DNA of 64,000 nt from Gammaproteobacteria bacterium UBA2675 (lineage in GTDB: Bacteria; Pseudomonadota; Gammaproteobacteria; Pseudomonadales; Pseudohongiellaceae), in contig DEMH01000010.1 of assembly GCA_002354805.1 (NCBI GenBank), positions 1 through 64,000 on the forward strand. The letters run 5' to 3'. Below the pieces are notes generated by a model. The model had not been told where the DNA came from and made no database searches. It saw nothing but the letters and a program-made list of their open reading frames with translations. The position numbers and the translations under genes are program-made. Shown in pieces: positions 34,539 to 43,279 of this stretch (positions are counted from its first letter, which is position 1; each line of letters opens with the position of its first letter).

Positions 34539-36578
34539 ATGGGTTTCCTGTCGCCTCTGTTCCTGCTGGGTCTGCTGGCTGCGGCAATTCCCGTGGCCAT
34601 TCACCTGATCAAGCGCGAAGATCCGCCCAAGGTGCTGTTTGGATCACTGCGGTTTCTAAAGCAAACCAGCAAAAAACTGATCCTGTTTCAGAAGGTGCAG
34701 CAGTGGTTGCTGCTGTTGCTACGCTCACTGCTGATCTGTCTGGTCGTGCTGGCCTTCGCCAGGCCGTTGCTCTATCAGGGCTCGCTGGCGCAACTGGTGG
34801 ACGCAGAGCCTGAGTCTGTTGTGATCCTGCTGGACACCTCATTGAGCATGCGGTTTGGTGATCGCTTCGAGCGTGCTGTTGAGCAGGCCCATGATGTCCT
34901 CGACGGACTTTCCAGCAGTGATGAAGTGGCCGTGGTCACCTTTGCCGCGGGCACTCAGGAAACGCGGGAACTGAGCAGCGATCTGGACAGTCAGCGACAA
35001 TTCATCGAAGAACTCGAAGGTCCCGGCTACGAGCGGGTGCGGTTTTATCCGCCGTTGCAGCTGGCTGACGATATGCTGGCCCGCCAGGCCATACATGATC
35101 AGCGACGCGTTGTGCTGATTTCTGATTTTCAGGCTGACGGTCTGTCTGACGACGTACAGGGGTGGCGACTGGCGCCGGGGGTTGCCTTTCAGGGTATTGA
35201 TGTGGGCGATGAGCGCAGCAGCAACCTGACGCTGACTGATGTCAGAGCACCAATGCAGGTGATGGAGACCACCGACAATTATGAAGTCCTGGCGCGGGTG
35301 CGCAGTACCGGCTCAGTGTTTCAGCCGCGCGCTAATTTGACGCTGCGAATGAATGGTGAAGTGGTAGGACAGGAGGCGGTCGATCTTGGGGATCGCTCCG
35401 AGGCGGTGATCACTTTCCCGTTTGAGCTTGAAGACTCCGGTTCCTATCGCGGCGAGTTGCGCCTGTCGGACGACGATTTCGACGTTGATAATCGCTGGTA
35501 CTTCACCATGAATGTCCTGCCACCGATGCGTGTACTGGTTATCAACGGGGCGCCTTCTTCCGACTGGTTTGACGATGAGGCTCACTGGTTTGTACTGGCG
35601 CTGGAAGGCATGGAGAACTCTCCATTTGCCGTGACAACAACCACGCCCTCTGAGTTGTCTGCAGATATGCTCGCCAGCAGTGATGCCGTGGTTGTCCTGA
35701 ACCTTGATACCCTGCCTGCGGCTTTTGTCGATGACATGTCTGATTTCGTGCGGCAGGGGGGTGCGGTCTGGTTTGCGCCGGGTGACCGGGTGCGAGCCGA
35801 CGTGTTCAGTCGCAGCTTCGCTGAGCTGAGTCCCGCCACATTGCAGGCACCCAATGTACTCGGCGAGGCAGACTATCAGTTGATTGCTGATATGGATCGT
35901 CGTCATCCCGCGCTGAGAGGTCTTAACGTTGACTGGACAGCACGTTTCCAGGGGTTCTGGCAGGTGGCACCATCAGACGAGGCCGATGTATTGATGCGCT
36001 TTGATTCCGGGGCACCCATGGTCATGGAGCGCTCGCTGGGGGACGGTCATACAGTTCTGCTGACAACCTCGCTTGATCTGGGTTGGAGCAATTTTCCGTT
36101 GCAGGGGCTCTATGTACCGTTTGTTCACGAAATGCTTCGTTATCTGATCCAGCCACCACAACAGCAGGGCGCCTGGCAGATTGGTGACCGCATTGTTCTG
36201 GACGAGTCCATGCTCGATGCACAGCGGGGCTCCGGTGAAGAGCTGGTGCTGACACAAAGTGACGGACAACAGGTGAGGATAGACTCGCAATCCCCGTACT
36301 ACACGGCATCCATGCCCGGTTTTGTTGAAGGGCCTGATAATCGCACGCTGGCGGTCAATATTGAGCCAGCCGCTGCGCAGTTGAACCGGGTAGCCGTCGC
36401 CACCGTGAATGATCGAGTCCTGAATCCGGAAACCACACCGCGCGCCAGTGACCAGGTTCGCTCTGCCCAGCTGATTGCTGATCTGGAACAGCCGCAGAGG
36501 CTCTGGTGGTGGATTCTTCTGGTTGCGGCATTAATGCTGATCCTGGAGGCCTGGATCGCCAATCGCACGTATCGCTGA
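34539..36578 (+). CDS. BatA-like membrane vWA protein
   Basis: This 679-residue protein has the N-terminal BatA-type double transmembrane segment (LSPLFLLGLLAAAIPVAIHL; WLLLLLRSLLICLVVLAF). A vWA domain with an intact MIDAS DTSLS (VVILLDTSLSMRFGDR) follows, then a beta-rich periplasmic region. A GATase-like stretch (DAVVVLNLDTLPAAF) precedes a C-terminal helix (LWWWILLVAALMLILEAW). It resembles Bacteroides aerotolerance BatA and the vWA protein of the same operon at 25455-27758. It is the last gene of the cluster. A likely role is as membrane receptor or scaffold for the MoxR ATPase. Confidence 0.82.
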   Translation: MGFLSPLFLLGLLAAAIPVAIHLIKREDPPKVLFGSLRFLKQTSKKLILFQKVQQWLLLLLRSLLICLVVLAFARPLLYQGSLAQLVDAEPESVVILLDTSLSMRFGDRFERAVEQAHDVLDGLSSSDEVAVVTFAAGTQETRELSSDLDSQRQFIEELEGPGYERVRFYPPLQLADDMLARQAIHDQRRVVLISDFQADGLSDDVQGWRLAPGVAFQGIDVGDERSSNLTLTDVRAPMQVMETTDNYEVLARVRSTGSVFQPRANLTLRMNGEVVGQEAVDLGDRSEAVITFPFELEDSGSYRGELRLSDDDFDVDNRWYFTMNVLPPMRVLVINGAPSSDWFDDEAHWFVLALEGMENSPFAVTTTTPSELSADMLASSDAVVVLNLDTLPAAFVDDMSDFVRQGGAVWFAPGDRVRADVFSRSFAELSPATLQAPNVLGEADYQLIADMDRRHPALRGLNVDWTARFQGFWQVAPSDEADVLMRFDSGAPMVMERSLGDGHTVLLTTSLDLGWSNFPLQGLYVPFVHEMLRYLIQPPQQQGAWQIGDRIVLDESMLDAQRGSGEELVLTQSDGQQVRIDSQSPYYTASMPGFVEGPDNRTLAVNIEPAAAQLNRVAVATVNDRVLNPETTPRASDQVRSAQLIADLEQPQRLWWWILLVAALMLILEAWIANRTYR

Positions 36579-36733
36579 ACTACTGTACACAATCACCAGA
36601 ACAAGGCTGCAGGAGCAGATTCCAAGTCAGTTAGGGGGGAACAGAGAATGATGACCCCACAACCTTGCTCTGGATGCTCGAATCCTATCACAGGCCTTTC
36701 GGGCCGTACCCCGGGGTGACAAATTGTTGCAAA

Positions 36734-36768
36734 GCGTTTGTATTGCTGTAACGAAGCATTACAAACGC
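36734..36768. terminator. Strong hairpin between convergent BatA-like and RND genes
   Basis: GCGTTTGTATTGCT (36734-36747) pairs with AGCATTACAAACGC (36755-36768) around a 7-nt loop: a 14-bp stem with one mismatch. It lies in the 218-bp gap between two converging genes, so a shared 3'-end or terminator role is likely, although no long T-tract follows. A smaller hairpin (GGCC-TTTC-GGGCC, about 36693-36705) lies just before it. The rest of the gap holds nothing I recognise. Confidence 0.5.
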
Positions 36769-36796
36769 CCGCAAATGTAACTCAGTCCTGGCCGTT

Positions 36797-39700
36797 TCAG
36801 GCTGCAGGCTGAGCCTGAGAGCCTCGACTGAAGCGATCACGTACCCATGCGATCTTGCTGCGCAGGGAATCAGGCAATGCCAGCATGGCAGGTGTCACGA
36901 TCAATGTCAGAATGGTCGCAAAGGACAGACCAAATACAATCGCATTAGCCAGTTTCACCCATTGCGAGGTGATGGGGCCGCCGATTTCAATCTCGGCACC
37001 AATCAGGTCGAATGACACATGCGCCGCGAGCGGTAGCAGGCCGCAACCGGTCGTGAAGGTTGTCAGGAACACCGGTCGCAGACGCTGCACCCCGGTCTGT
37101 ACAATTACCTCACGGATATGCCAGTCCTTGTGTCGTTCACGCAGATAGTTGAACGTATCGATCAGAACGATGTTGTTGTTCACGATGATACCTGCCAGCG
37201 ACACAATACCCACCCCGGTCAGAATTACACTGAAGGTCTGGCCCGTGGTCAGCAGACCCAGCAGCACGCCCGCAGTCGACAGCAGTACCGAGGACAGGAT
37301 CAGCACAGCCTGATAGAAGCTGTTGAACTGAGTGACCAGCAGTACGGCCATCAACGCAAGTGCCAGGCTGAAGGCCACCATCAGGAATGCGAAAGACTCT
37401 TCCTGTTCTTCGTTGGCGCCACGGAACACGTAGTTGACGCCAGGTGCCAATGGGTTTTCCTGCAGCCACTGACGGATTTCCTGCAGCTTGTTGTCTGTGA
37501 CAACACCCGGTGCCGGATTGGCTCGCACATATATTACGCGATTGCCATCGACACGCTGGATGGAGCTTACGCCCGGCAGTGCTTCACGCTGGATAAAGCT
37601 GCTGATCGGCACCAGCCCGTCCATGGTGTTGATCCGGATGTTGTCGATCTGCTCAATGCCACGATATTCGCGCGGGTAACGCACGCGAATCTCAACTTCT
37701 TCTTCACTGTCGTCCGGGCGGTACTCACCCATCATCACGCCATTGGTCAGCAGCTGGATAGCCGTGCCAATCTCGGTCATGCTGGCGCCAGACATGGCAG
37801 CACGTGCACGGTCAACAGTGATTTCCCATTCGATGCCGGGTACCGGAGTCGTATCATCGATATCAATCAGGCCGGTGACTTCATTCTCGATGAAGTCCCG
37901 CACGCGACGGGCTTCAGAAATGATGGCGCGCAGGTCCTCGCCGTAAAATTCGATCTGCAGTTCCTTGCCGACCGGCGGGCCCTGTTCTGGTGTATTGATT
38001 TCGGCGCGTACACCGGGAATGCCCTGAATGGCCTGACGGTATAGATCTTCAACTTCAAAACCATTGACATCCCGGTCACGGCGGTCGGTGAACTCCAGGA
38101 AAATGGTACCGACCAGGTCCGGCGCGGCACCCATGCCACCACCCATGCTGCGGCCAGCGCCAGACTGGGTGACAATGCTCTTGTAATAGCCCACATTCTT
38201 GATGCGGTCTTCAACATCCAGCACGATGTCACGTATCTCTTCCGGTGAGTAATTGCCGCGTGCAAATATCTGCACCTGAGTCTGCGCTGGTTCTACGCTG
38301 GTGAAAAATTCAACGCCACGGCCAAACATGGCATACATCACAACGATTGAGATCAGCGTAGCCACACTGCCCAGAAAGACCAGGCCAGGGAATTTGACGG
38401 CTGTTCGCAAAATGGCTGCGTATATCCCTACCACGCCACCAATTTTCTCAGGTTTTACGTCCTCCAGCTGGCTCAGCTGGCTCCCCCCCTGCATTTTTAC
38501 TGTCTGACTGCCGATCAGCGAACCGATGGTTGGTGCGAAGATCAGTGCATACAGCAGTGAGCCCACCAGCACAGCAAAAACCGTGACGGGCAGATAACCC
38601 ATAAACTCGCCGGCGACGCCGGGCCAGAACATGAGCGGCAGGAAGGCGGCCAGGGTTGTGCCGGTGGATGCCATAATGGGCCAGAACATCCGGCTGACAG
38701 CCTCCTGGAATGCGTCAGCGCGGATATAACCCTCGGCCATCTTGCGATCGGCGTATTCCACCATCACGATGGCACCATCAATCAGCATGCCCAGGCCCAG
38801 CAGCAGGCCGAAGATCACCATGAAATTATAGGTGAAACCCAGCATCGAGATAACAATGAAGGCAAAGAAGAACGAGAAAGGTACAGCCAGCGCCACCAGA
38901 ATGCCTGAGCGGACGCCAACGGCCGCTATGACCACAACCAGCACCAGTACCATTGCTGTGGCCATATTGCCCTGCAGGCCCGAATTCTGCTCAATGACCA
39001 GCGGGATGGTGTTGTTAAGATAGGTGATCTCGACCGCCGGGGGTATCTGGGCACGCATGTCACGTACCAGTGCATCGATATTGTCCATGGCCTGAATCAG
39101 GTTGGCACCCTTGCGCTTCTGTACGTCGAGGGAGATGCTCTGTTCACCATTGGCGTAGGCGTAGCGCTCCGCATCCTTGAAGGTGCGACGCACTTCGGCC
39201 AGGTCGCTCAGCACAACGACGCCGTCTTCGGTCGCCGCCACTGGCAGCTCGAACAGGTCATTGGCGGTTTCGATCAGCCCCGGAACCTTGATAGAGAAGC
39301 TGCCTGAACCAGTATTCAGGGTGCCTGCCGGGATCAGACGGTTATTGCTGCTTACCGCCTGCACCAGCTGTTGATTAGTGATGCCATAGGTTTCCAGTTT
39401 GGCAGGATCGACAATGACTTCCAGCAACTCTTCACGAGCACCAATCATGTCTGCGGAGAGGATTTCCGGCAGGTTTTCGATATCGCGCTGCAGATCCTGG
39501 GCGATCTGCAGCAGCACGCGTTCCGAGACGCCAGTACCGCCGATAGCAATCTGCACCACGGGTACTGTTGCCGCCGATACTTCCTGAATGATCGGCTCCT
39601 CGGTCTCTGCCGGGAAGCGCGCTTTGGCCCGATCCACAGCGGTGCGGATATCCTGAACAGCCAGGTCCGGATTAAAGCTGACATCAAATTCGGTGATGAT

Positions 39701-39970
39701 TGTTGCCGTGCCTTCATTGGCAAACGAGCGAATTTCGGTGATGCCTTCGACGTTTTTCAGCTCAATTTCAGTTGGTCTGACCAGCAGGCGCTCAGAGTCT
39801 TCGGGTGAAATGCCGGGGAAGATAATAGTTGTGATGATAACCGGAACCGTGACATCCGGGTTCAGCTCCACAGGGATGGACCGGTAGGACGCCAGACCAG
39901 CCAGCAGGATCACCACAAAGATACTGAGTGTGGTGCGCGATTTAGATACGGCAGATTTGATGTATCTCAT
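36797..39970 (-). CDS. RND-family efflux transporter, inner-membrane pump
   Basis: This 1057-residue RND pump has the usual two-fold layout of 12 membrane helices and large periplasmic loops. It starts MRYIKSAVSKSRTTLSIFV, with the porter motif YRSIPVELNPDVTVPVI. TM4 reads GMLIDGAIVMVEYADRK, keeping one acidic residue where AcrB has two adjacent Asp. TM10 has IIVNNNIVLIDTFN with no AcrB-type Lys, as in many HAE1-like pumps. It overlaps the adaptor gene by 4 bp. No outer-membrane factor gene is adjacent, so a TolC encoded elsewhere is probably used. The substrate is unknown. Confidence 0.9.
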   Translation of the reverse strand: MRYIKSAVSKSRTTLSIFVVILLAGLASYRSIPVELNPDVTVPVIITTIIFPGISPEDSERLLVRPTEIELKNVEGITEIRSFANEGTATIITEFDVSFNPDLAVQDIRTAVDRAKARFPAETEEPIIQEVSAATVPVVQIAIGGTGVSERVLLQIAQDLQRDIENLPEILSADMIGAREELLEVIVDPAKLETYGITNQQLVQAVSSNNRLIPAGTLNTGSGSFSIKVPGLIETANDLFELPVAATEDGVVVLSDLAEVRRTFKDAERYAYANGEQSISLDVQKRKGANLIQAMDNIDALVRDMRAQIPPAVEITYLNNTIPLVIEQNSGLQGNMATAMVLVLVVVIAAVGVRSGILVALAVPFSFFFAFIVISMLGFTYNFMVIFGLLLGLGMLIDGAIVMVEYADRKMAEGYIRADAFQEAVSRMFWPIMASTGTTLAAFLPLMFWPGVAGEFMGYLPVTVFAVLVGSLLYALIFAPTIGSLIGSQTVKMQGGSQLSQLEDVKPEKIGGVVGIYAAILRTAVKFPGLVFLGSVATLISIVVMYAMFGRGVEFFTSVEPAQTQVQIFARGNYSPEEIRDIVLDVEDRIKNVGYYKSIVTQSGAGRSMGGGMGAAPDLVGTIFLEFTDRRDRDVNGFEVEDLYRQAIQGIPGVRAEINTPEQGPPVGKELQIEFYGEDLRAIISEARRVRDFIENEVTGLIDIDDTTPVPGIEWEITVDRARAAMSGASMTEIGTAIQLLTNGVMMGEYRPDDSEEEVEIRVRYPREYRGIEQIDNIRINTMDGLVPISSFIQREALPGVSSIQRVDGNRVIYVRANPAPGVVTDNKLQEIRQWLQENPLAPGVNYVFRGANEEQEESFAFLMVAFSLALALMAVLLVTQFNSFYQAVLILSSVLLSTAGVLLGLLTTGQTFSVILTGVGIVSLAGIIVNNNIVLIDTFNYLRERHKDWHIREVIVQTGVQRLRPVFLTTFTTGCGLLPLAAHVSFDLIGAEIEIGGPITSQWVKLANAIVFGLSFATILTLIVTPAMLALPDSLRSKIAWVRDRFSRGSQAQPAA

Positions 39971-41091
39971 TGTTGTGCCCAGTCAAAATTGGCATTGACC
40001 TGCTGTCCTGCAAACACCAGCTCCTGGCCCAGCGTAATCAGGGTAATCTGGTCCGGCAGTCCGGCTACCCAGAATCCCGGGTTCGCCATATCTGTGCTTT
40101 CGCCAACGATCTCGACATGATGAAACTCGACGACATTGTCGCTGTTCAATGTCTTGACGCCGACCATGCCCTGGTCATCCATGGTCAGTGATGATGGGGG
40201 TATCAGGTGAGCTCTGGTACGATTGGCAGCGATCTGGATTTCTGCGCTGACGCCCTGACGGATCAGCTGATCGTCCTGCAGGTTCAGCGCCACTTCTATG
40301 CGGTAGCTGCGCGACATATTGTCAGCTGCCCGCGCGATGTAGGTCAGCGTGCCCTGAACCCGCTCCCCGGTAACCAGACGCCCGCTTACCTGGCTGCCCA
40401 GCTCCAGTTTGCCCACATCAAGTTCAGGCACCTGGGCCACCAGCAGCATCGGGCGATCGTCCATCAGGGTGGCGCAAACGCCGCCCATGTCCATGTAGCC
40501 ACCCACTTCGACGCGGCGCGATTCCATGATGCCGTCAAATGGTGCCTTGATTTTGGTGCGCTCCACCGCCAGTTCAGCGCGCGCGGCAGCGGCGACTGCG
40601 GAATCATAGGCGGCCTTGCGCTGGGAAACGGAGACCGATGATTCGAGATCGCGGCGCTGCAGATCCTGAGCACCTTCATATTCCCGGCGTGTCTGCTCGA
40701 CGCGGCTCAGTGCCTCCTGAAGGTCTGACTCCCGGGTGTCCATGGCCAGCTCGCAAAGAGTGTCGCCCTGTCTGACCCGCTCGCCTTCGGCCACCGGCGT
40801 GCCGACGATACGGCCTGCGGTTTCAGCACGGACCTCAACGAGACGGTCTGCCTGGGTACGGCCGCGGACGCTGACCGACTGTGTGAACATGTCGGCACTG
40901 ACACGGCGAGCCCGTACAGTGAAGGCTTCGCCGTTGCCGGACATGGATGCGGATTCAGCAATTACATTGATCTGGGGCTGATCATCACTAATTGCGTAAC
41001 GGTCATCGTCTGCGCGTTCACCTCGTGGCATGACCATCCATATCACTATAAGGGCAACCAGGCCCACTGCTACCAGATACTGTTTTTTCAC
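39967..41091 (-). CDS. RND efflux periplasmic adaptor (membrane fusion protein)
   Basis: This membrane-fusion protein of about 374 residues has an N-terminal anchor (KKQYLVAVGLVALIVIWM) and lipoyl/hairpin segments (VEVRAETAGRIVGTPVAEGE; IKAPFDGIMESRRVEVGGYM), then a beta-barrel. It links the pump to an outer-membrane channel. GTG codons at 41103 and 41091 are both in frame; GGAG at 41101-41098 is spaced 6 nt from the 41091 GTG, so that start is chosen. It forms an operon with the downstream pump (4-bp overlap). Confidence 0.88.
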   Translation of the reverse strand: MKKQYLVAVGLVALIVIWMVMPRGERADDDRYAISDDQPQINVIAESASMSGNGEAFTVRARRVSADMFTQSVSVRGRTQADRLVEVRAETAGRIVGTPVAEGERVRQGDTLCELAMDTRESDLQEALSRVEQTRREYEGAQDLQRRDLESSVSVSQRKAAYDSAVAAAARAELAVERTKIKAPFDGIMESRRVEVGGYMDMGGVCATLMDDRPMLLVAQVPELDVGKLELGSQVSGRLVTGERVQGTLTYIARAADNMSRSYRIEVALNLQDDQLIRQGVSAEIQIAANRTRAHLIPPSSLTMDDQGMVGVKTLNSDNVVEFHHVEIVGESTDMANPGFWVAGLPDQITLITLGQELVFAGQQVNANFDWAQQ

Positions 41092-41103
41092 GCCAGACTC
41101 CAC

Positions 41104-41389
41104 TTGCTGACAAAAATGTGGGGTGTTACCAGGCCATTAAGCTATGACAGTCGGCTAGTAAGACCAGCCAGAACAGGCAACCATGCTCGAACAATCGCAA
41201 TGCCGACACCCGGTCCGGATGCACCTTATGTATTATTGTTTTTGTATGAGTTAGTTACGCCAGCGGCTTGCGGTCAGATCTTGAGAAAGATGAGCGCCGG
41301 ATGAGAACATTGCGCGAGGCTTTATACCACAACGCCGCAAAATGCCTGAGTGCCAAAAGTCACAAAGCCGGGCGCTTCGTAGCCCGTGT
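41104..41389. other. Intergenic region upstream of the RND operon, nothing definite
   Basis: These 286 bp separate the start of the RND adaptor from the end of the response-regulator gene, all on the minus strand. The region should contain the RND promoter and the 3' end of the two-component operon. I see no clear intrinsic terminator, operator dyad or RNA gene, and short frames here look random. Confidence 0.3.
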
Positions 41390-41926
41390 CTAGCCTGCCA
41401 CAGGCTTCTTCTGAAGTTTGCGTTGCAATGTCCGCCTGTGCATCTTCAGTTGACGCGCAGTTTCGGAAATATTGCCATTGTTCTCTTTAAGTACCTTCTG
41501 AATGTGTTCCCACTCAAGGCGTCGAACAGACATCGGTTCCTGAAACTCAGGTTCAAGAGTCGATTCTATGGAATCCTCCTGAAGTGCCGCCAGAATCTCA
41601 TTGGTGTCGGCGGGCTTTGCCAGGTAATTGTCGGCACCGAGTTTGATCGCTTCCACCGCGGTAGCAATGCTGGCGTAGCCGGTCAGCATCAGGATGCGAC
41701 TGGCAGGTGCATTGCTGCGAAGCAGCGGAATCAGTTCCAGCGACGATTGTCCGTCCAGATTCAGGTCAACAACTGCATGGGTGAAAGCCGTTCTGGCGAT
41801 TAGCTGGCGTGCTGTTGGGATACTGGTGGCATGTGCTGTTTCAAATCCACGGCGTTGAAAAGCGCGGACCAGTACCGAGGCAAAAACCTCATCATCTTCA
41901 ATCAGCAGTAGTGAATTGTTCGACAT
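41390..41926 (-). CDS. regA: RegA/PrrA/ActR-type response regulator
   Basis: This 178-residue regulator has a receiver domain (LLLIEDDEVFASVL; phospho-acceptor Asp in AVVDLNLDGQSS; ILMLTGYASIATAVEA; YLAKP), a short Pro/Glu-rich linker and a Fis-type HTH (NISETARQLKMHRRTLQRKL). This compact layout is that of RegA/PrrA/RoxR, global redox regulators. It overlaps the sensor gene by 29 bp, so the two are co-translated. The targets cannot be read from sequence; respiration genes are typical for the family. Confidence 0.88.
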   Translation of the reverse strand: MSNNSLLLIEDDEVFASVLVRAFQRRGFETAHATSIPTARQLIARTAFTHAVVDLNLDGQSSLELIPLLRSNAPASRILMLTGYASIATAVEAIKLGADNYLAKPADTNEILAALQEDSIESTLEPEFQEPMSVRRLEWEHIQKVLKENNGNISETARQLKMHRRTLQRKLQKKPVAG

Positions 41927-43250
41927 CGCCGGAAACCCCAGTTACCGTTGGCAGGCGGACGACCGTTCTGGCACCGGCGTCCTTCAGGTTAAACATTTCG
42001 ATCTGACCACCCAGTCGCTGAATGGAAGCATTGGCCAGAAAGATACCCAGGCCCATATTGCCTTCCCGCGTCGAGATGAACGGCTCTCCCATGTTTTCCA
42101 TGACATGCGCAGGAATTCCCGGCCCGTCGTCCTCGACGCTGATCAGCAGAACGGCTGGTGTTTGCGGATCACGCTGGTACTGAACCTGTACCTCGCTGCC
42201 TGCGGCCCTGATGGCGTTCTCGATCAGATTGATCAGGGCGTGGCGCACCGTCAGGTCACTGCTCAGATAAAGTCTGTCGCATTCAGCTTCGACAGTGAAG
42301 GCAATCCTGGCGCTGGGATGGATATTGGTAATATAGTCGCTGATCGCCTGACGAAACGCTCGTACCGATATCCTGCCGGGGTTCTGTGGGTCATTCTGAT
42401 GATAGAACTCAGTCAATTGATCCAGAGAAGCCTTGCAGCGCATCACCTGCTGACGTAGCAGGTGGATGTCGCGCTTCAGCTCTTCAGGTGGCATGTTATC
42501 GAGGGTGCGATCGTCCAGATCGGCCAGCAGCACCGACATGGTGGAAAGTGGCGTGCCCAGCGCATGAGCAGTTCCTGCTGCCAGTGTGCCAATGGCTACC
42601 AGTTGTTCGTTGCGCATTTCGTTTTCGCGAAATGTGGCCAGACTCAGTTCCCGGCTGCGTATCGCCGCGGCCATCCGATTGACAAAGATGCTGATCAGGG
42701 CTGCACTGACTACAAATGTGACCCACATGCCAACCAGGTGCACCTGGAAGCTCTGCATCATGTGATCACCGTGGGCGTCAGTATTGATGCCAATCAGCAG
42801 GAAAACCGTGTAGAACACCATGGCTGCCAGCGCAAAGGCGTGCGCCCATAGCGCTGTCATCAAGGTGGCCGCAACCGCTAGCAGCACCAGCAGATAGGAA
42901 ATAAGCGGATTGGCAGCGCCGCCAGTGTAGGCCAGCAGAATGGCCAGAAACACAAAATCCAGCGCCAGGTTCATTGCCACAGTGCGCTGTCCAATCAGTG
43001 TCGCCCGTTGAACCTGGAACCACCCGGCAAGCAGCGACACAATGATTCCGGACAACAACACCAGAATCACTGAAAGCGGGACCTGCAAAGGCGAGAAATA
43101 GTTGAAGATGAGTGCACCGAGCGTGCCTGTAATAGTGACCAGCGCGCGCAACAGCAGCAATCGCTGCAGGGCAACCCGCGGGGAGCTGCGCAGTTCACTG
43201 GCGCCGGCGGCAAACAGTCGACCCAGGGCTTGTAGCAACGATTCACTCAT
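41898..43250 (-). CDS. regB: RegB/PrrB-type redox-sensing histidine kinase
   Basis: This histidine kinase of about 450 residues has six N-terminal membrane helices. The loop TGGAANPLISYLLVLL matches the quinone-sensing GGxxNP motif of RegB. The H-box AHALGTPLSTMSV holds the phospho-accepting His, and QVMRCKASLDQL carries a Cys where RegB has its redox-active one. The ATP-binding domain has NLIENAIRAAG and EDDGPGIP. The ATG at 43250 is chosen because upstream in-frame sequence runs into the divergent gene. It forms a two-gene operon with regA. Confidence 0.88.
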   Translation of the reverse strand: MSESLLQALGRLFAAGASELRSSPRVALQRLLLLRALVTITGTLGALIFNYFSPLQVPLSVILVLLSGIIVSLLAGWFQVQRATLIGQRTVAMNLALDFVFLAILLAYTGGAANPLISYLLVLLAVAATLMTALWAHAFALAAMVFYTVFLLIGINTDAHGDHMMQSFQVHLVGMWVTFVVSAALISIFVNRMAAAIRSRELSLATFRENEMRNEQLVAIGTLAAGTAHALGTPLSTMSVLLADLDDRTLDNMPPEELKRDIHLLRQQVMRCKASLDQLTEFYHQNDPQNPGRISVRAFRQAISDYITNIHPSARIAFTVEAECDRLYLSSDLTVRHALINLIENAIRAAGSEVQVQYQRDPQTPAVLLISVEDDGPGIPAHVMENMGEPFISTREGNMGLGIFLANASIQRLGGQIEMFNLKDAGARTVVRLPTVTGVSGDVEQFTTAD

Positions 43251-43272
43251 GCACAGCATTCTACCGTATAAT
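43242..43272 (+). promoter_or_regulatory. Candidate promoter for a leaderless methyltransferase-GNAT mRNA
   Basis: A perfect TATAAT at 43267-43272 overlaps the first possible ATG (43271). TTCACT at 43242-43247 could be a -35 box with a long 19-bp spacer. A start about 7 nt past the -10 falls at about 43279-43280, exactly on the next in-frame ATG (43280). The mRNA would therefore be leaderless or nearly so. The region also contains the regB start codon (43250) on the other strand. Confidence 0.4.
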
Positions 43273-43279
43273 GCCGCGC

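Noticed and set aside
36749..36765. TGTAA-N7-TTACA as a TetR-type operator for the RND pump
   Set aside because: It is at the 3' end of the pump gene, over 4 kb from the promoter, and lies within a 14-bp stem that explains it better as a 3'-end structure.
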